The notes: a model not told the origin generated them from the letters alone. Counted from the first letter of the stretch, positions 42,312 to 50,610 are shown. The stretch: DNA of 64,000 nt from Marixanthomonas sp002364245 (GCA_963973455.1 CAXAZF010000008.1:1-64000); one strand, 5' to 3'. Numbers and translations: made by a program.

Positions 42312-43757
42312 TTAAGATCGTTTTATATCTAAGACCATCATTGCTGTCGTCCCTTTTTTGAAAGTTGCATCAAATTTCATTTTGTCTTTTGAAAGTTCTA
42401 TGTTTTCCTTTGGAATTAGGCTGTCATTAAATATTACATATAGCTTGTCAAGCATATCACCTTCAAGAGTGTCTAGTTGTTTTTTAACTTTATGAGAATC
42501 TATTTTTTCTAGTGAAAAGACAACGATTGTGTAATCTGAATCTACGTCCTTATTAAGCCTAAAAAAATATTTTTCTCCTGGAATTACCAATTCGGCTTCT
42601 GTATTATCAAAATATGGAGAGATTCCTTCTTGGTGCGGGAAGAGTACACCATTTTCACCAGCGCTGTCTGCAGCAAATACGTATACGTAACTTGGTTGAT
42701 TAACCTTTGCATACATGCGATATCGGGTCTCTTTTGGGTAAGAAGCAGTAGTTTTATAATCGCCTACTGTTTTTTCGTCGGCTTCTTCTTCTTTAACTAC
42801 ATCTTGCCAACCAAGGACACTTTTCTTGAAAGTGGCATCACCTTTAACAACTTCCATGGCGTGCCCGCCTTTTAATTCGATCCGTAGTTCTCCTGCTAAA
42901 GTTTTAAATTCGTTTACTGGTTTAGGCTTCGGAATAATTTCTAAGGCGTAGCGAGTGTAGGTTACAAAATCATCATATTTTACCCATATGTATCCGTTGT
43001 TTCCCCAGTCTGTACCCCAGCTGTTTATAATTTCAAAAGCTCCACCGTACTTTTCATCGTCAAAACCAACTACACACATTGCGTGACCACCCCCTGTTAA
43101 TTGGTTGTCTGGTACGTATACTCCTTTGGCTATATGGAGTGCTTTTTCTACTTTAAAACCAATTATTACGGGATTTCCATTGTGAATAGCCCGTTTTACA
43201 TTTTCTATTTTTTCTTGCTTTGTTTCGCTACCAACAATAACGCGATTGTATTCTTTAATAACATTTGATTTTGCTTTTTCAAAGACATTTTCCGGAATGG
43301 CATCGTCACAAAATTGAGCATCTTTATAATCTTCAAAATAAGGAGAGCCATCGTTTATTAAAGACCGTAATGCACGGTCTAAAGAAGCTCCTTTTTGACA
43401 GTTATAACTATTTTCTTTGGTTGCAGCGTTTAAATAGGTGAAAATAGGGGAGAAAGCTATTTTATTTATTTCTTCTTGGTCTTTTAACCCCAACTGTTTA
43501 GCTTCTACTATGGTACGACCGTAATAAGCCGTAGCCCAACCAGTACAAGTGCCATAACCTCCTTGGCTTCTAACAACCGGAGCATATTTTTTAATCGAAG
43601 CGCTTGATATGTCGGCTAGATCATCAAAAAAAGCCACGTTCTTGGGTTTTGACGGAATCTCTTCGTAGGCTTCATCATCAAACACCAACCCTGTGCCATG
43701 CTGAGCAAGACACAGAGAGGTGGTTAATAAAATAAAAAAGAAAACAAACTGTTTCAT
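42312..43757 (-). CDS. Secreted papain-like (C1) cysteine protease with DUF4384-like domain
   Basis: This 481-residue protein has a signal peptide ending CLAQ at residue 19. Residues about 55-275 are a papain fold: oxyanion Gln and catalytic Cys71 in SQGGYGTCTGWA, His in GGGHAMCVVGF near 224, and Asn in IINSWGTDWGNNGYIW near 243, so the triad is intact. No papain-type inhibitory prodomain is evident. Residues about 290-470 resemble DUF4384 (KETRYRMYAKVNQPSYVYVF, ISPYFDNTEAEL, EKYFFRLNKDVDSDYTIVVF), a domain often attached to caspase-like and kinase signalling proteins. Substrates are unknown. Confidence 0.88.
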   Translation of the reverse strand: MKQFVFFFILLTTSLCLAQHGTGLVFDDEAYEEIPSKPKNVAFFDDLADISSASIKKYAPVVRSQGGYGTCTGWATAYYGRTIVEAKQLGLKDQEEINKIAFSPIFTYLNAATKENSYNCQKGASLDRALRSLINDGSPYFEDYKDAQFCDDAIPENVFEKAKSNVIKEYNRVIVGSETKQEKIENVKRAIHNGNPVIIGFKVEKALHIAKGVYVPDNQLTGGGHAMCVVGFDDEKYGGAFEIINSWGTDWGNNGYIWVKYDDFVTYTRYALEIIPKPKPVNEFKTLAGELRIELKGGHAMEVVKGDATFKKSVLGWQDVVKEEEADEKTVGDYKTTASYPKETRYRMYAKVNQPSYVYVFAADSAGENGVLFPHQEGISPYFDNTEAELVIPGEKYFFRLNKDVDSDYTIVVFSLEKIDSHKVKKQLDTLEGDMLDKLYVIFNDSLIPKENIELSKDKMKFDATFKKGTTAMMVLDIKRS

Positions 43758-43779
43758 ATGTGTTTTTTAAAGCTTAAAA

Positions 43780-44442
43780 TTATTGACGATCAGAGAATCC
43801 GTCAAAATCTTCAAATAATCTTCCTTCTCCTTCATCTATGAATTCGTCATCTATATCGCCAGTCTTTTCAATTATAATTAAGCCAAATTCAACATCAATA
43901 ATTCCATCTTGATCAATTGTACCAGATATTGCTATTCCGTTGGTTAATGAAACAGGACCGGATGAACCTGGGCTTGTTCCACTTGTTCTAACGATAATTG
44001 TAAAATTGTTTCCAGAACCTGTTATATATGATTCAGTACCTGTTTCTGTAGAAGTTGTATTTCCATCAGGATCAATTTGTGCACCCGTATATTGTATGCT
44101 CAAATCATCGTCATTTTGAGAAAATAACGAAATTCTTTTGTCGAAAAATGCATCACCAGGTTCATAACCATCATTAGGAATATTTGTTGCTTTTAAGACA
44201 TTAGGACTTATTAAATAACTCCCAACTACGTTAGGGGGAGTGTCGCCAGTGTTCACTGTGATTCCTAGGTCTAATAACCCTTGATAGGCATCTTCGGTTA
44301 AAAAGTCTATAATATCATCCTCGGTTCCGGTAAAGCCTAAATCTTCACCGTCTTCAAGAAAGGACGCTTCAGAATCAACATCGCAAGAAGACAATCCTAG
44401 TAGCGATATAAATAATGTAATATATAAGTATGATTTTTTCAT
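43780..44442 (-). CDS. Lipoprotein of unknown function, LuxR island
   Basis: This 220-residue lipoprotein has lipobox LSSC (Cys near residue 20). The mature protein is very acidic, with many Asp, Gly, Thr and Ser, and is beta-rich (NVVGSYLISPNVLKATNIPN, NNFTIIVRTSGTSPG, IIDVEFGLIIIEKTGD), suggesting a lipocalin-like or immunoglobulin-like fold. No family was recognised. It lies between the outer membrane protein and the papain-like protease, with gaps of 27 and 22 bp, so it is part of the same operon. Confidence 0.65.
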   Translation of the reverse strand: MKKSYLYITLFISLLGLSSCDVDSEASFLEDGEDLGFTGTEDDIIDFLTEDAYQGLLDLGITVNTGDTPPNVVGSYLISPNVLKATNIPNDGYEPGDAFFDKRISLFSQNDDDLSIQYTGAQIDPDGNTTSTETGTESYITGSGNNFTIIVRTSGTSPGSSGPVSLTNGIAISGTIDQDGIIDVEFGLIIIEKTGDIDDEFIDEGEGRLFEDFDGFSDRQ

Positions 44443-44469
44443 CGTATTGTTTTTTAAATTATAAGTGTA

Positions 44470-45171
44470 TTAAAGGATGTTGAAACGCAAAGAAATGTTT
44501 AGTGTAACAGGGGTTTTGTTTTTAAAATTCACTTCGTCCACTTCACCATCAACTCCTAATAATTTTTCTTTATTGAATGCAAAAAGTGTTGGTGTTGTTA
44601 AAGCATCTGCTCCTACAAAAACTCCATTGACAATTTTCCAAGTTAATCGCAGTCCACCCGCTACATAATAACTGCTTCCGTAGTTAGCTTCGTCCGCTTT
44701 TCTTTGAAATTGCAACCATCCTAAACCTAGTAATGGAGATATTTCAAAGTTTGTATCAATAGGATCACCTAACGCGAAATCATATTTTAAAGCAAAAAAC
44801 CCGTCATAAGCTCTAATGTCTTCTCCGCCAATGATTGAGAAATAACCCATCGAACCAAACCCTAGACCAGATTCGTTAAAGTCTGCGTTTACTACTAGAC
44901 CTATACCTACGTTAAAGATGTTCTCGTCATTAGAAAAACTCTGTGTATTTCCATCTTGTGTAATTTGAATTTCATCTATAAATAAAGGAATAGGCATAAA
45001 CATAACACCTAAAGAGTATTCCTTGAATGTTTGCACCTTATCTTGAGTAAAAGATTCTTCTAAAGAATATTCATATGTTTCTCCAGGGGCTTGTATTAAT
45101 GTGCTGGTATCTTGTGATTTAGAGACACTCCAGCACAAAACGCATAAAAGAATAAGTGTAATTTTTTTCAT
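44470..45171 (-). CDS. Outer membrane beta-barrel protein, first gene of LuxR-island operon
   Basis: From the ATG at 45171 the product has 233 residues with a signal peptide ending SVSKSQ. The frame is open further upstream, to 45282, but that would overlap the dyad and the regulator gene and put the signal peptide inside the protein. The mature part is a series of amphipathic beta-strands (YSLGVMFMPIPLFI, FNVGIGLVVNADF, YYVAGGLRLTWKIV) ending in the barrel terminal strand PVTLNISLRFNIL. The likely location is the outer membrane. Its promoter overlaps dyad 1, 55 bp upstream. Confidence 0.75.
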   Translation of the reverse strand: MKKITLILLCVLCWSVSKSQDTSTLIQAPGETYEYSLEESFTQDKVQTFKEYSLGVMFMPIPLFIDEIQITQDGNTQSFSNDENIFNVGIGLVVNADFNESGLGFGSMGYFSIIGGEDIRAYDGFFALKYDFALGDPIDTNFEISPLLGLGWLQFQRKADEANYGSSYYVAGGLRLTWKIVNGVFVGADALTTPTLFAFNKEKLLGVDGEVDEVNFKNKTPVTLNISLRFNIL

Positions 45172-45225
45172 AATTAAAATTTGGTTTATAATTTTTGTTA
45201 AAAGTAAGTTAAGACGGAATAGTAC

Positions 45226-45249
45226 AAAATACCCACTATTGGGTATTTT
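45226..45249. promoter_or_regulatory. LuxR-island dyad 1 (operon promoter)
   Basis: The perfect 9-bp arms AAAATACCC and GGGTATTTT are separated by 6 bp. On the minus strand the site ends in GGGTATTTTG, overlapping a near -7 element about 50 bp before the operon start. It also covers the last codons and stop of the LuxR gene. Confidence 0.7.
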
Positions 45250-45643
45250 TTGTAGGAAAAGAATCAATTGCTTTATTTTCAATGTACTTTAAGGCTAAAG
45301 CTTGCAGCTGTCTACTTCCCGTTATGTTTAGCTTTTTAATTATATTTTTTCTGTGAGTACCAACGGTAGCTTGACTTATAGAAAGCATTAGTGCAATTTC
45401 TTTTGATCGAAAACCATTGCCAACTAAATTAAATATTTGAGACTCCCTACGGGTAAGATTTTTAACCTTGGGGCTTTGCTGCTTAAGTACTAAAGTATTG
45501 TAAATAGTTTTATCTAGAATATTTTTGTTTTCTGAAATATGCTTTAAAGCACCTAGAACGGTTATCGTTTCATTAGTGTTTAATTGAAACGAGTGTTCTT
45601 TGGCTTCTTCTAGAAGTGTAGTTAATTTTGTGTAAATGTTCAC
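45236..45643 (-). CDS. LuxR-family helix-turn-helix regulator
   Basis: This 135-residue protein has a GTG start at 45643. The C-terminal LuxR/GerE DNA-binding domain covers residues about 62-122 (LTRRESQIFNLVGNGFRSKE, then IALMLSISQATVGTHRKNII, with K-KLNITGSRQLQALAL). The first 60 residues are helical and not a receiver domain, so it is not a phosphorylated response regulator in the usual sense. Identical dyads occur 32 bp upstream of its start and at its stop codon, just before the OMP gene. Autoregulation and control of the eight-gene island are inferred from this. Confidence 0.88.
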   Translation of the reverse strand: MNIYTKLTTLLEEAKEHSFQLNTNETITVLGALKHISENKNILDKTIYNTLVLKQQSPKVKNLTRRESQIFNLVGNGFRSKEIALMLSISQATVGTHRKNIIKKLNITGSRQLQALALKYIENKAIDSFPTKNTQ

Positions 45644-45674
45644 AGTCCAAAAATAGAACGCTTAGGCAATACTC

Positions 45675-45698
45675 AAAATACCCGATTTTGGGTATTTT
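45675..45698. promoter_or_regulatory. LuxR-island dyad 2 (regulator promoter)
   Basis: AAAATACCC-N6-GGGTATTTT has the same arms and spacer length as dyad 1, and on the minus strand it is also followed by G after the T run. It lies 32 bp before the GTG start of the regulator, so an autoregulatory promoter is likely. Confidence 0.7.
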
Positions 45699-45748
45699 TT
45701 TAATAATTGGTTCTTTTTTAAACTAAATTATAAAGTAAGAAAGATTTT

Positions 45749-45937
45749 TCAGCCTTTTATATACGTTTTAACAGCAAGTAGAAGTATAATAAACACAATA
45801 AAGCCAATAAGAATCCAAAGGCTTCCTTTGTAGTATTTTTTATGTAGATTTTTATCTTTTCGATAACTAAAAAGCATAATTATTATAAAAGCAACTGCAA
45901 AAATTGCAGCAAAAATCCATTGGCCGGTAGTAAACAT
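45749..45937 (-). CDS. Small conserved two-helix membrane protein
   Basis: This 62-residue protein has two hydrophobic helices (about 5-25 and 40-60) flanking a basic loop YRKDKNLHKKYYKGS. The pattern is highly typical of a small inner membrane protein found across flavobacteria, but I know of no function. It is divergent from the NTP pyrophosphohydrolase gene, 46 bp away. Confidence 0.72.
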   Translation of the reverse strand: MFTTGQWIFAAIFAVAFIIIMLFSYRKDKNLHKKYYKGSLWILIGFIVFIILLLAVKTYIKG

Positions 45938-45983
45938 AAATGTGTAATTTTACGAATACAAAAATACAATTAAACTATATAAT

Positions 45984-46370
45984 ATGAAGAATAAAATTGC
46001 TGCTGTTGCTGAATTTCATAAGGCTTTTGGCTTAGGAAGAAAAGAAATGCCTACCGCTAACTTAGGAAAGGAAAAAAATCTATTACGGTATAAATTGATG
46101 CGAGAGGAGAATGAAGAATATCTGGAAGCTGCCAATGATAATGATTTAATAGAAGTAGCAGATGCATTAGGTGACATGCTCTATATTCTGTGTGGAACCA
46201 TTATCGAACACGGCATGCAACACAAAATAGAAGAAGTATTTAACGAAATACAAAGAAGTAATATGAGTAAACTGGGAGCAGACGGAAATCCTATTTACAG
46301 AGAAGATGGTAAAGTTTTAAAAGGGCCCAATTATTTTAAGCCAAATATTCAATCCATTTTAGAAAAATAA
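45984..46370 (+). CDS. MazG-like nucleoside triphosphate pyrophosphohydrolase
   Basis: This 128-residue cytoplasmic all-helical enzyme would hydrolyse NTPs to NMP and pyrophosphate. The metal-binding motif is visible as REENEEYLEA near residue 39-48 and EVADALGDMLYIL near 58-70, equivalent to the EExxE and ExxD signature of the MazG/dUTPase-2 superfamily. The C-terminal SKLGADGNPIYREDGKVLKG resembles the phosphoribosyl-ATP pyrophosphohydrolase-like subgroup. It is likely a house-cleaning enzyme. It is followed by a bidirectional terminator shared with ilvE. Confidence 0.85.
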   Translation: MKNKIAAVAEFHKAFGLGRKEMPTANLGKEKNLLRYKLMREENEEYLEAANDNDLIEVADALGDMLYILCGTIIEHGMQHKIEEVFNEIQRSNMSKLGADGNPIYREDGKVLKGPNYFKPNIQSILEK

Positions 46371-46373
46371 AAA

Positions 46374-46411
46374 AAGCCGAAAGAGAAATACTTTCGGCCT
46401 TAGATTTTTTT
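46374..46411. terminator. Bidirectional terminator between the pyrophosphohydrolase gene and ilvE
   Basis: A perfect 8-bp stem GCCGAAAG/CTTTCGGC with a 7-nt loop has A-rich sequence on the left and a T run (ATTTTTTT) on the right. Confidence 0.8.
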
Positions 46412-46418
46412 AGGACTT

Positions 46419-47489
46419 TTAGGCTAAAGGATATCTCCACCCAAAAGGATCCTCAGCTTTGTTTTGCTGAATATCCATTAATTCTTTTTTAAACCGAACA
46501 GCATAACCATCATAAGTTTTCGGGATGTCATAAACCTTTTCTTGATAGCTAAAAGCACTTACTGGGCTAATTACAGCAGCAGTTCCTGCTCCAAAAATTT
46601 CTTTTAACTCATTGTTTTTTGCAGCTTCAACTAGTTCTGAAACTTGTATACGTCTAACTTCGGTCTTTATTCCGGCACGTTCGGCTAGTTTTAATACACT
46701 TTTTCTAGTAACACCATCCAAAATTCTATCGCTGGTTGGAGCAGTGATTAACGTATCATTAATTCTGAAAAAAACATTCATTGTTCCGGCCTCTTCTAAA
46801 TACTTGTGCTCATTAGAGTCGGTCCATATTACTTGTTGAAAACCTTTTTCGCGAGCTAAATTAGTAGGGTAAAACTGAGCTCCGTAGTTTCCAGCAGCTT
46901 TGGCAAAACCAACACCACCATCGGCAGAACGGCTAAACTTTTCAGCAATTACAACGCGCACATCGCCTGTGTAATAGGCTTGAGCAGGCGCCATTAAAAT
47001 CATAAACTTATACTCATCAGAAGGTGCTGCTGAAACCCCAACTTCAGTTGCCATGGCAAATGGGCGAATGTATAACGAGTTGCCTTCACCAGGTTGTACC
47101 CAATCTTTATCAAGTTGCAAAAGAGTGTGTAAAGCTTCAAAAAAGTATTCTCTAGGAAATTCAGGAATTGCCATTCGTTTAGAGGAAGTATTTATGCGCT
47201 TAAAGTTTTCTTCAGGACGAAACAAAAACACTTCACCATTGTCATCTTTATAAGCTTTCATTCCTTCAAAAACAGCCTGGCCATAGTGAAAAACCTTAGT
47301 AGCAGGTGATATAGTTAAATTACCATAAGGTTTAATGGTAGGGTTTTGCCATTTACCATCTTTATAGTCGCACTCGAACATATAATCTGTAAAATTCTTG
47401 CCAAAGGTCAGATTGTCAAAATCTACTTGATCTATTTTTGATTTATTAATTTTTTCGATTGAAATATGCTCATTTTTGGTAAGACTCAT
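46419..47489 (-). CDS. ilvE: Branched-chain amino acid aminotransferase
   Basis: This 356-residue PLP fold-type IV enzyme transfers the amino group between glutamate and the keto acids of Leu, Ile and Val in the cytoplasm. The length suits the longer type II BCATs. Markers are FHYGQAVFEGMKAYK near residue 66, RPEENFKRIN near 97, YIRPFAMATE, the PLP Lys in GFAKAAGNYGAQ near 200, and LEEAGTMNVFF near 228. The phosphate-binding GAGTAAVISPV segment is near 310. It has its own promoter and ends at the shared terminator. Confidence 0.95.
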   Translation of the reverse strand: MSLTKNEHISIEKINKSKIDQVDFDNLTFGKNFTDYMFECDYKDGKWQNPTIKPYGNLTISPATKVFHYGQAVFEGMKAYKDDNGEVFLFRPEENFKRINTSSKRMAIPEFPREYFFEALHTLLQLDKDWVQPGEGNSLYIRPFAMATEVGVSAAPSDEYKFMILMAPAQAYYTGDVRVVIAEKFSRSADGGVGFAKAAGNYGAQFYPTNLAREKGFQQVIWTDSNEHKYLEEAGTMNVFFRINDTLITAPTSDRILDGVTRKSVLKLAERAGIKTEVRRIQVSELVEAAKNNELKEIFGAGTAAVISPVSAFSYQEKVYDIPKTYDGYAVRFKKELMDIQQNKAEDPFGWRYPLA

Positions 47490-47509
47490 GGAATAGGTTG
47501 TTTAGTTGT

Positions 47510-47517
47510 CAAAATTA
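47510..47517 (-). promoter_or_regulatory. -7 element of ilvE
   Basis: The minus strand reads TAATTTTG, an exact TAnnTTTG match, 21 bp before the start codon. Confidence 0.55.
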
Positions 47518-47600
47518 CTTAAAAATTACACTAAAAAAAATGTAAAAATTACTTAAAATTGTAGTACTATAAGATACAATTAATTTCTGAAAAAAATATC

Positions 47601-48146
47601 ATGAAAAACTTACTATTTGCCTTTACCATTCTATTTATAGCCGTAGGATGTAATGAGAATAAAAAAAATGAAGAGGTTGAAAGCCAGACAACAACTGTAG
47701 AAGAAGTTGCTGATGAGTCAAAAGAAATGGCTTATCAATCATTTGGTGAAAAAATTAATGACCAAGGTGTTTTATCTGCTGCCGGAATGAAAGAAAAATT
47801 TGAAGCCATGAAAGTTGGTGATACAGCAGAAGTAAAGTTCCGATCCAAAGTAAACTCGGTTTGCCAGAAAAAAGGATGCTGGATGCGTTTAGATATTGGA
47901 GATGAAGACGAGGCTTTTGTAAAATTTAAAGACTACGGTTTCTTTATGCCAAAAGACATTGCTAGCGATGAGGTAATCGTAGCTGGAAAAGCCTATGTAG
48001 AAAAAACTAGCGTGGAAGATTTAAAACACTTTGCTAAAGATGCTGGTAAAAGTGAAGAAGAAATTGCCGCTATTACTGAGCCAGAACTTACGTATGCGTT
48101 TTTATCGCACGGAGTATTATTGCCAGAAACTGCTAAAAAGCAATAA
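47601..48146 (+). CDS. DUF4920 lipoprotein
   Basis: This 181-residue lipoprotein has lipobox AVGC near residue 16, then a Glu/Thr-rich linker, then the DUF4920 domain (about 45-180). Conserved elements are the Cys pair in VNSVCQKKGCWMRLDI near residue 90-105 and the FKDYGFFMPKDI block. The family is restricted mainly to Bacteroidota, is anchored in the envelope and has no assigned role. Its paired Cys might bind a metal. It is followed by mnmD with a 2-bp gap and is probably co-transcribed with it. Confidence 0.92.
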   Translation: MKNLLFAFTILFIAVGCNENKKNEEVESQTTTVEEVADESKEMAYQSFGEKINDQGVLSAAGMKEKFEAMKVGDTAEVKFRSKVNSVCQKKGCWMRLDIGDEDEAFVKFKDYGFFMPKDIASDEVIVAGKAYVEKTSVEDLKHFAKDAGKSEEEIAAITEPELTYAFLSHGVLLPETAKKQ

Positions 48147-48148
48147 CA

Positions 48149-48820
48149 ATGAAACGTACATTCCTTAAAACTGGCGATGGATCTATAACGATCCATTTGC
48201 CAGATTGGGATGAGCAATATCACTCAAAACATGGGGCGATAGCCGAAGCCCAGCACGTTTTTATAAAAACAGGACTTCATTATTTTTGTGACCAATACAC
48301 GACCAATCCACTCTCTATTCTCGAAATTGGTTTTGGCACTGGATTAAATGCTTTTTTAACCCTTCAGGAAGCTAAAGAAAAAAAACTTCAAATTAACTAT
48401 ACAGGTGTAGAAGCTTACCCAATCGATGTTAAAGAATTGGGAGAGTTAAACTATGCCAAGCTATTAAATGTTTCAGAAGATGAATTTGAAAAGCTTCATT
48501 CCGCAGAGTGGGAAAAAAAGACCTCGATAGTTCCAAATTTTCTGTTATTAAAACGAAAACAATTTTTTTCTGAAATAAAAGATAAAGAAGAATTTCACCT
48601 TATTTATTTTGATGCTTTTGGGGCACGGGTTCAACCCGAATTGTGGACGTTGGAAATCTTTAAAAAAATGTACGATGCACTAAAAGTCAAGGGTGTGTTA
48701 GTAACATATTCGGCAAAAGGAAGCGTACGCAGAAACATGAAAGCGGTTGGATTTACAGTAGAACGCTTACAAGGCCCACCCGGGAAAAGAGAAATGTTGC
48801 GAGCTTCTAAGAATTCTTGA
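48149..48820 (+). CDS. mnmD: tRNA 5-methylaminomethyl-2-thiouridine methyltransferase MnmD
   Basis: This 223-residue SAM-dependent methyltransferase completes mnm5s2U at wobble position 34 of tRNAs for Lys, Glu and Gln. It corresponds to the methyltransferase half of MnmC without the FAD oxidase half. SAM motif I is LEIGFGTGLNAFLT (about residue 65), motif IV is LIYFDAFGARVQPELWT near 150, and the C-terminal GVLVTYSAKGSVRRNMKAVG and GPPGKREMLRA are diagnostic. The stand-alone form is common in bacteria that lack MnmC(o). Confidence 0.93.
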   Translation: MKRTFLKTGDGSITIHLPDWDEQYHSKHGAIAEAQHVFIKTGLHYFCDQYTTNPLSILEIGFGTGLNAFLTLQEAKEKKLQINYTGVEAYPIDVKELGELNYAKLLNVSEDEFEKLHSAEWEKKTSIVPNFLLLKRKQFFSEIKDKEEFHLIYFDAFGARVQPELWTLEIFKKMYDALKVKGVLVTYSAKGSVRRNMKAVGFTVERLQGPPGKREMLRASKNS

Positions 48821-48991
48821 CATTCTAATTTTCTCTTAAAACCTTCAGAGTTAGTCAAGTTCACTTAATAAAATTTATATAGTAACCTTTTTACATATTC
48901 CAGTCTTAATATTGCGTTAAGTACTTTGGGATTGCCTTTTATATCCTGTAACTTTAAATAAAAAGCAACTAAAGGAGAATTGTATTGATTT

Positions 48992-49894
48992 ATGAAAGTA
49001 TTGATAACGGGCGCGACAGGATTAATAGGCACACAGTTAACTAAAGAATGCCACAAAGCAGGTATTGGTGTAAACTATTTAACGACAAGTAAGGATAAAA
49101 TTGAAGATACACCTAATTATAAAGGGTTTTATTGGAATCCCTATGAGGGTGAAATAGATAAAAATGCTTTTACCGATGTAACAACTATTGTTAACTTAGT
49201 AGGGGCTTCCATATCAAAACGATGGACAAAAAGCTACAGGGAAACCATTTTAAAAAGTCGGACTACAACCACTAACCTTATTTATAATACACTAAAAAAC
49301 ACCAAAACAAATGTAAGGCACTTTATTTCTGCAAGTGGTGTTAGTATTTATCCTAATAGTGAATCCCGTTTATATACTGAAAAAAATACAGCTGTTGATA
49401 CTACTTTTTTAGCGGATGTTGTCCAGAAATGGGAATCTGCCGCCGATCAATTTAAAAATTTAGATATACGGGTCGCAAAAGTACGTACCGGTGTTGTCTT
49501 GGCAGAAGATGAAGGAGCATTTCCTGAGCTAGTTAAGCCTATTGAAAAAGGCTTTGGGGCGGCATTGGGAAGCGGAAAGCAATGGATGTCTTGGATACAT
49601 ATAGATGATATAGTTTGTGTTTACATCCATATATTGAAAAATGGGCTCCGAGGTGTTTATAATGCAACAGCTCCCAACCCTGTAACAAATGAAAAAATGA
49701 CACGTAAAATTGCTGCATACTTAAATAAAGACCTTTGGCTGCCTAATGTGCCAGGTTTTGTATTAAGGTTGGTTCTTGGTAAAATGGCTGTTTTAGTAAC
49801 AAAAGGGCAATTGGTCAGCTCAAAAAAGCTGGAGGAAAGTGGCTATGAGTTTAAATACGTAAATGTAGCATCTGCCATTAAAAACTTACTATAA
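48992..49894 (+). CDS. TIGR01777 family SDR epimerase-like protein (YfcH)
   Basis: This 300-residue NAD(P)-binding Rossmann protein of the extended SDR type has the nucleotide motif GATGLIGTQL at residues 7-16. The catalytic region has the family's HFISASGVSIYPN in place of a clear YxxxK. WMSWIHIDDIV near residue 195 and the C-terminal DUF1731-like segment (LWLPNVPGFVLRLVLG) follow. The length is typical. The substrate is unknown. The gap of about 170 bp before it contains nothing I recognise. Confidence 0.92.
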   Translation: MKVLITGATGLIGTQLTKECHKAGIGVNYLTTSKDKIEDTPNYKGFYWNPYEGEIDKNAFTDVTTIVNLVGASISKRWTKSYRETILKSRTTTTNLIYNTLKNTKTNVRHFISASGVSIYPNSESRLYTEKNTAVDTTFLADVVQKWESAADQFKNLDIRVAKVRTGVVLAEDEGAFPELVKPIEKGFGAALGSGKQWMSWIHIDDIVCVYIHILKNGLRGVYNATAPNPVTNEKMTRKIAAYLNKDLWLPNVPGFVLRLVLGKMAVLVTKGQLVSSKKLEESGYEFKYVNVASAIKNLL

Positions 49895-49895
49895 A

Positions 49896-49924
49896 AAAAA
49901 GGACGGTCTTGCTGACCGTCCTTT
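49896..49924. terminator. Bidirectional terminator between the SDR gene and the YceI gene
   Basis: A perfect 12-bp stem AAAAGGACGGTC/GACCGTCCTTTT with a TTGCT loop lies between two convergent genes. Confidence 0.9.
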
Positions 49925-49944
49925 TCTTGAATATTTCTTATTGA

Positions 49945-50610
49945 TTATTTTTTGGCAACCAATGAAATTGTCAATTCAATCTCATCATTGATAAACTTGT
50001 CTCCTAAATTATCAAATACCGATTTAGAACCATAATTAACGCCCCATTTGGTACGGTCAATTGTAAAAGGTTTGCTTTCAATCATTACCTTATCAACGTC
50101 CATATTTACAGTTGCAGGAAATTCAATATGATTTGTCTTGTCTTTCATAGTAAGATTCCCTTTAACCATAGTATGGTCGTCCATTGCTTCAACTCCTGTT
50201 AATTCAAAAGTTGCAGTAGGGTATTCGTTTACGTTAAAAAAGTCTCCTTCTTTTCCTTCCACAGTACCCATAAGGTGTGCTTCAAGGTTGGCTTTTTTCT
50301 CACCTTCTAAATCCTCATCGGTTATGGTTTTCATGTCGATAGTAAAGTTACCGGCTTCAATCATGTTATCTTTAACTGATAATGTACCGTCGGCTAAATC
50401 TACTGTTCCATGATGGCTTCCTGTGGGTTTTTCACCTTGCCATTTAATGGTCGATGCAGCTGTATCAACAGTGTAGTTCACAGCTTCTTGAGTAGTCTCA
50501 GCAACTTCTTTCGCTTCTGATGTTTTTGCTTCTTTTTTTCCGTCGTTACAAGAAACAGCTCCTATTGCAATAAAAACTGCTAGTGTACTATTGATGATGG
50601 TTTTTTTCAT
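49945..50610 (-). CDS. YceI-family lipoprotein
   Basis: This 221-residue envelope protein has lipobox AVSC near residue 21, an Ala/Glu/Lys-rich linker to about residue 45, and a lipocalin-like YceI domain. YceI barrels bind isoprenoid chains. Markers are YTVDTAASTIKWQGEKPTGSHHG, HLMGTVEGKEGDFFNVNEYP and the terminal FTIDRTKWGVNYGSKSVF. The presence of the full WGV block supports the assignment. It is anchored rather than freely periplasmic. It is convergent with the SDR gene. Confidence 0.94.
   Translation of the reverse strand: MKKTIINSTLAVFIAIGAVSCNDGKKEAKTSEAKEVAETTQEAVNYTVDTAASTIKWQGEKPTGSHHGTVDLADGTLSVKDNMIEAGNFTIDMKTITDEDLEGEKKANLEAHLMGTVEGKEGDFFNVNEYPTATFELTGVEAMDDHTMVKGNLTMKDKTNHIEFPATVNMDVDKVMIESKPFTIDRTKWGVNYGSKSVFDNLGDKFINDEIELTISLVAKK

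Noticed and set aside
45172..45282. Extended start of the outer membrane protein at 45282
   Set aside because: It would overlap the regulator gene and the dyad and bury the signal peptide behind 37 residues.
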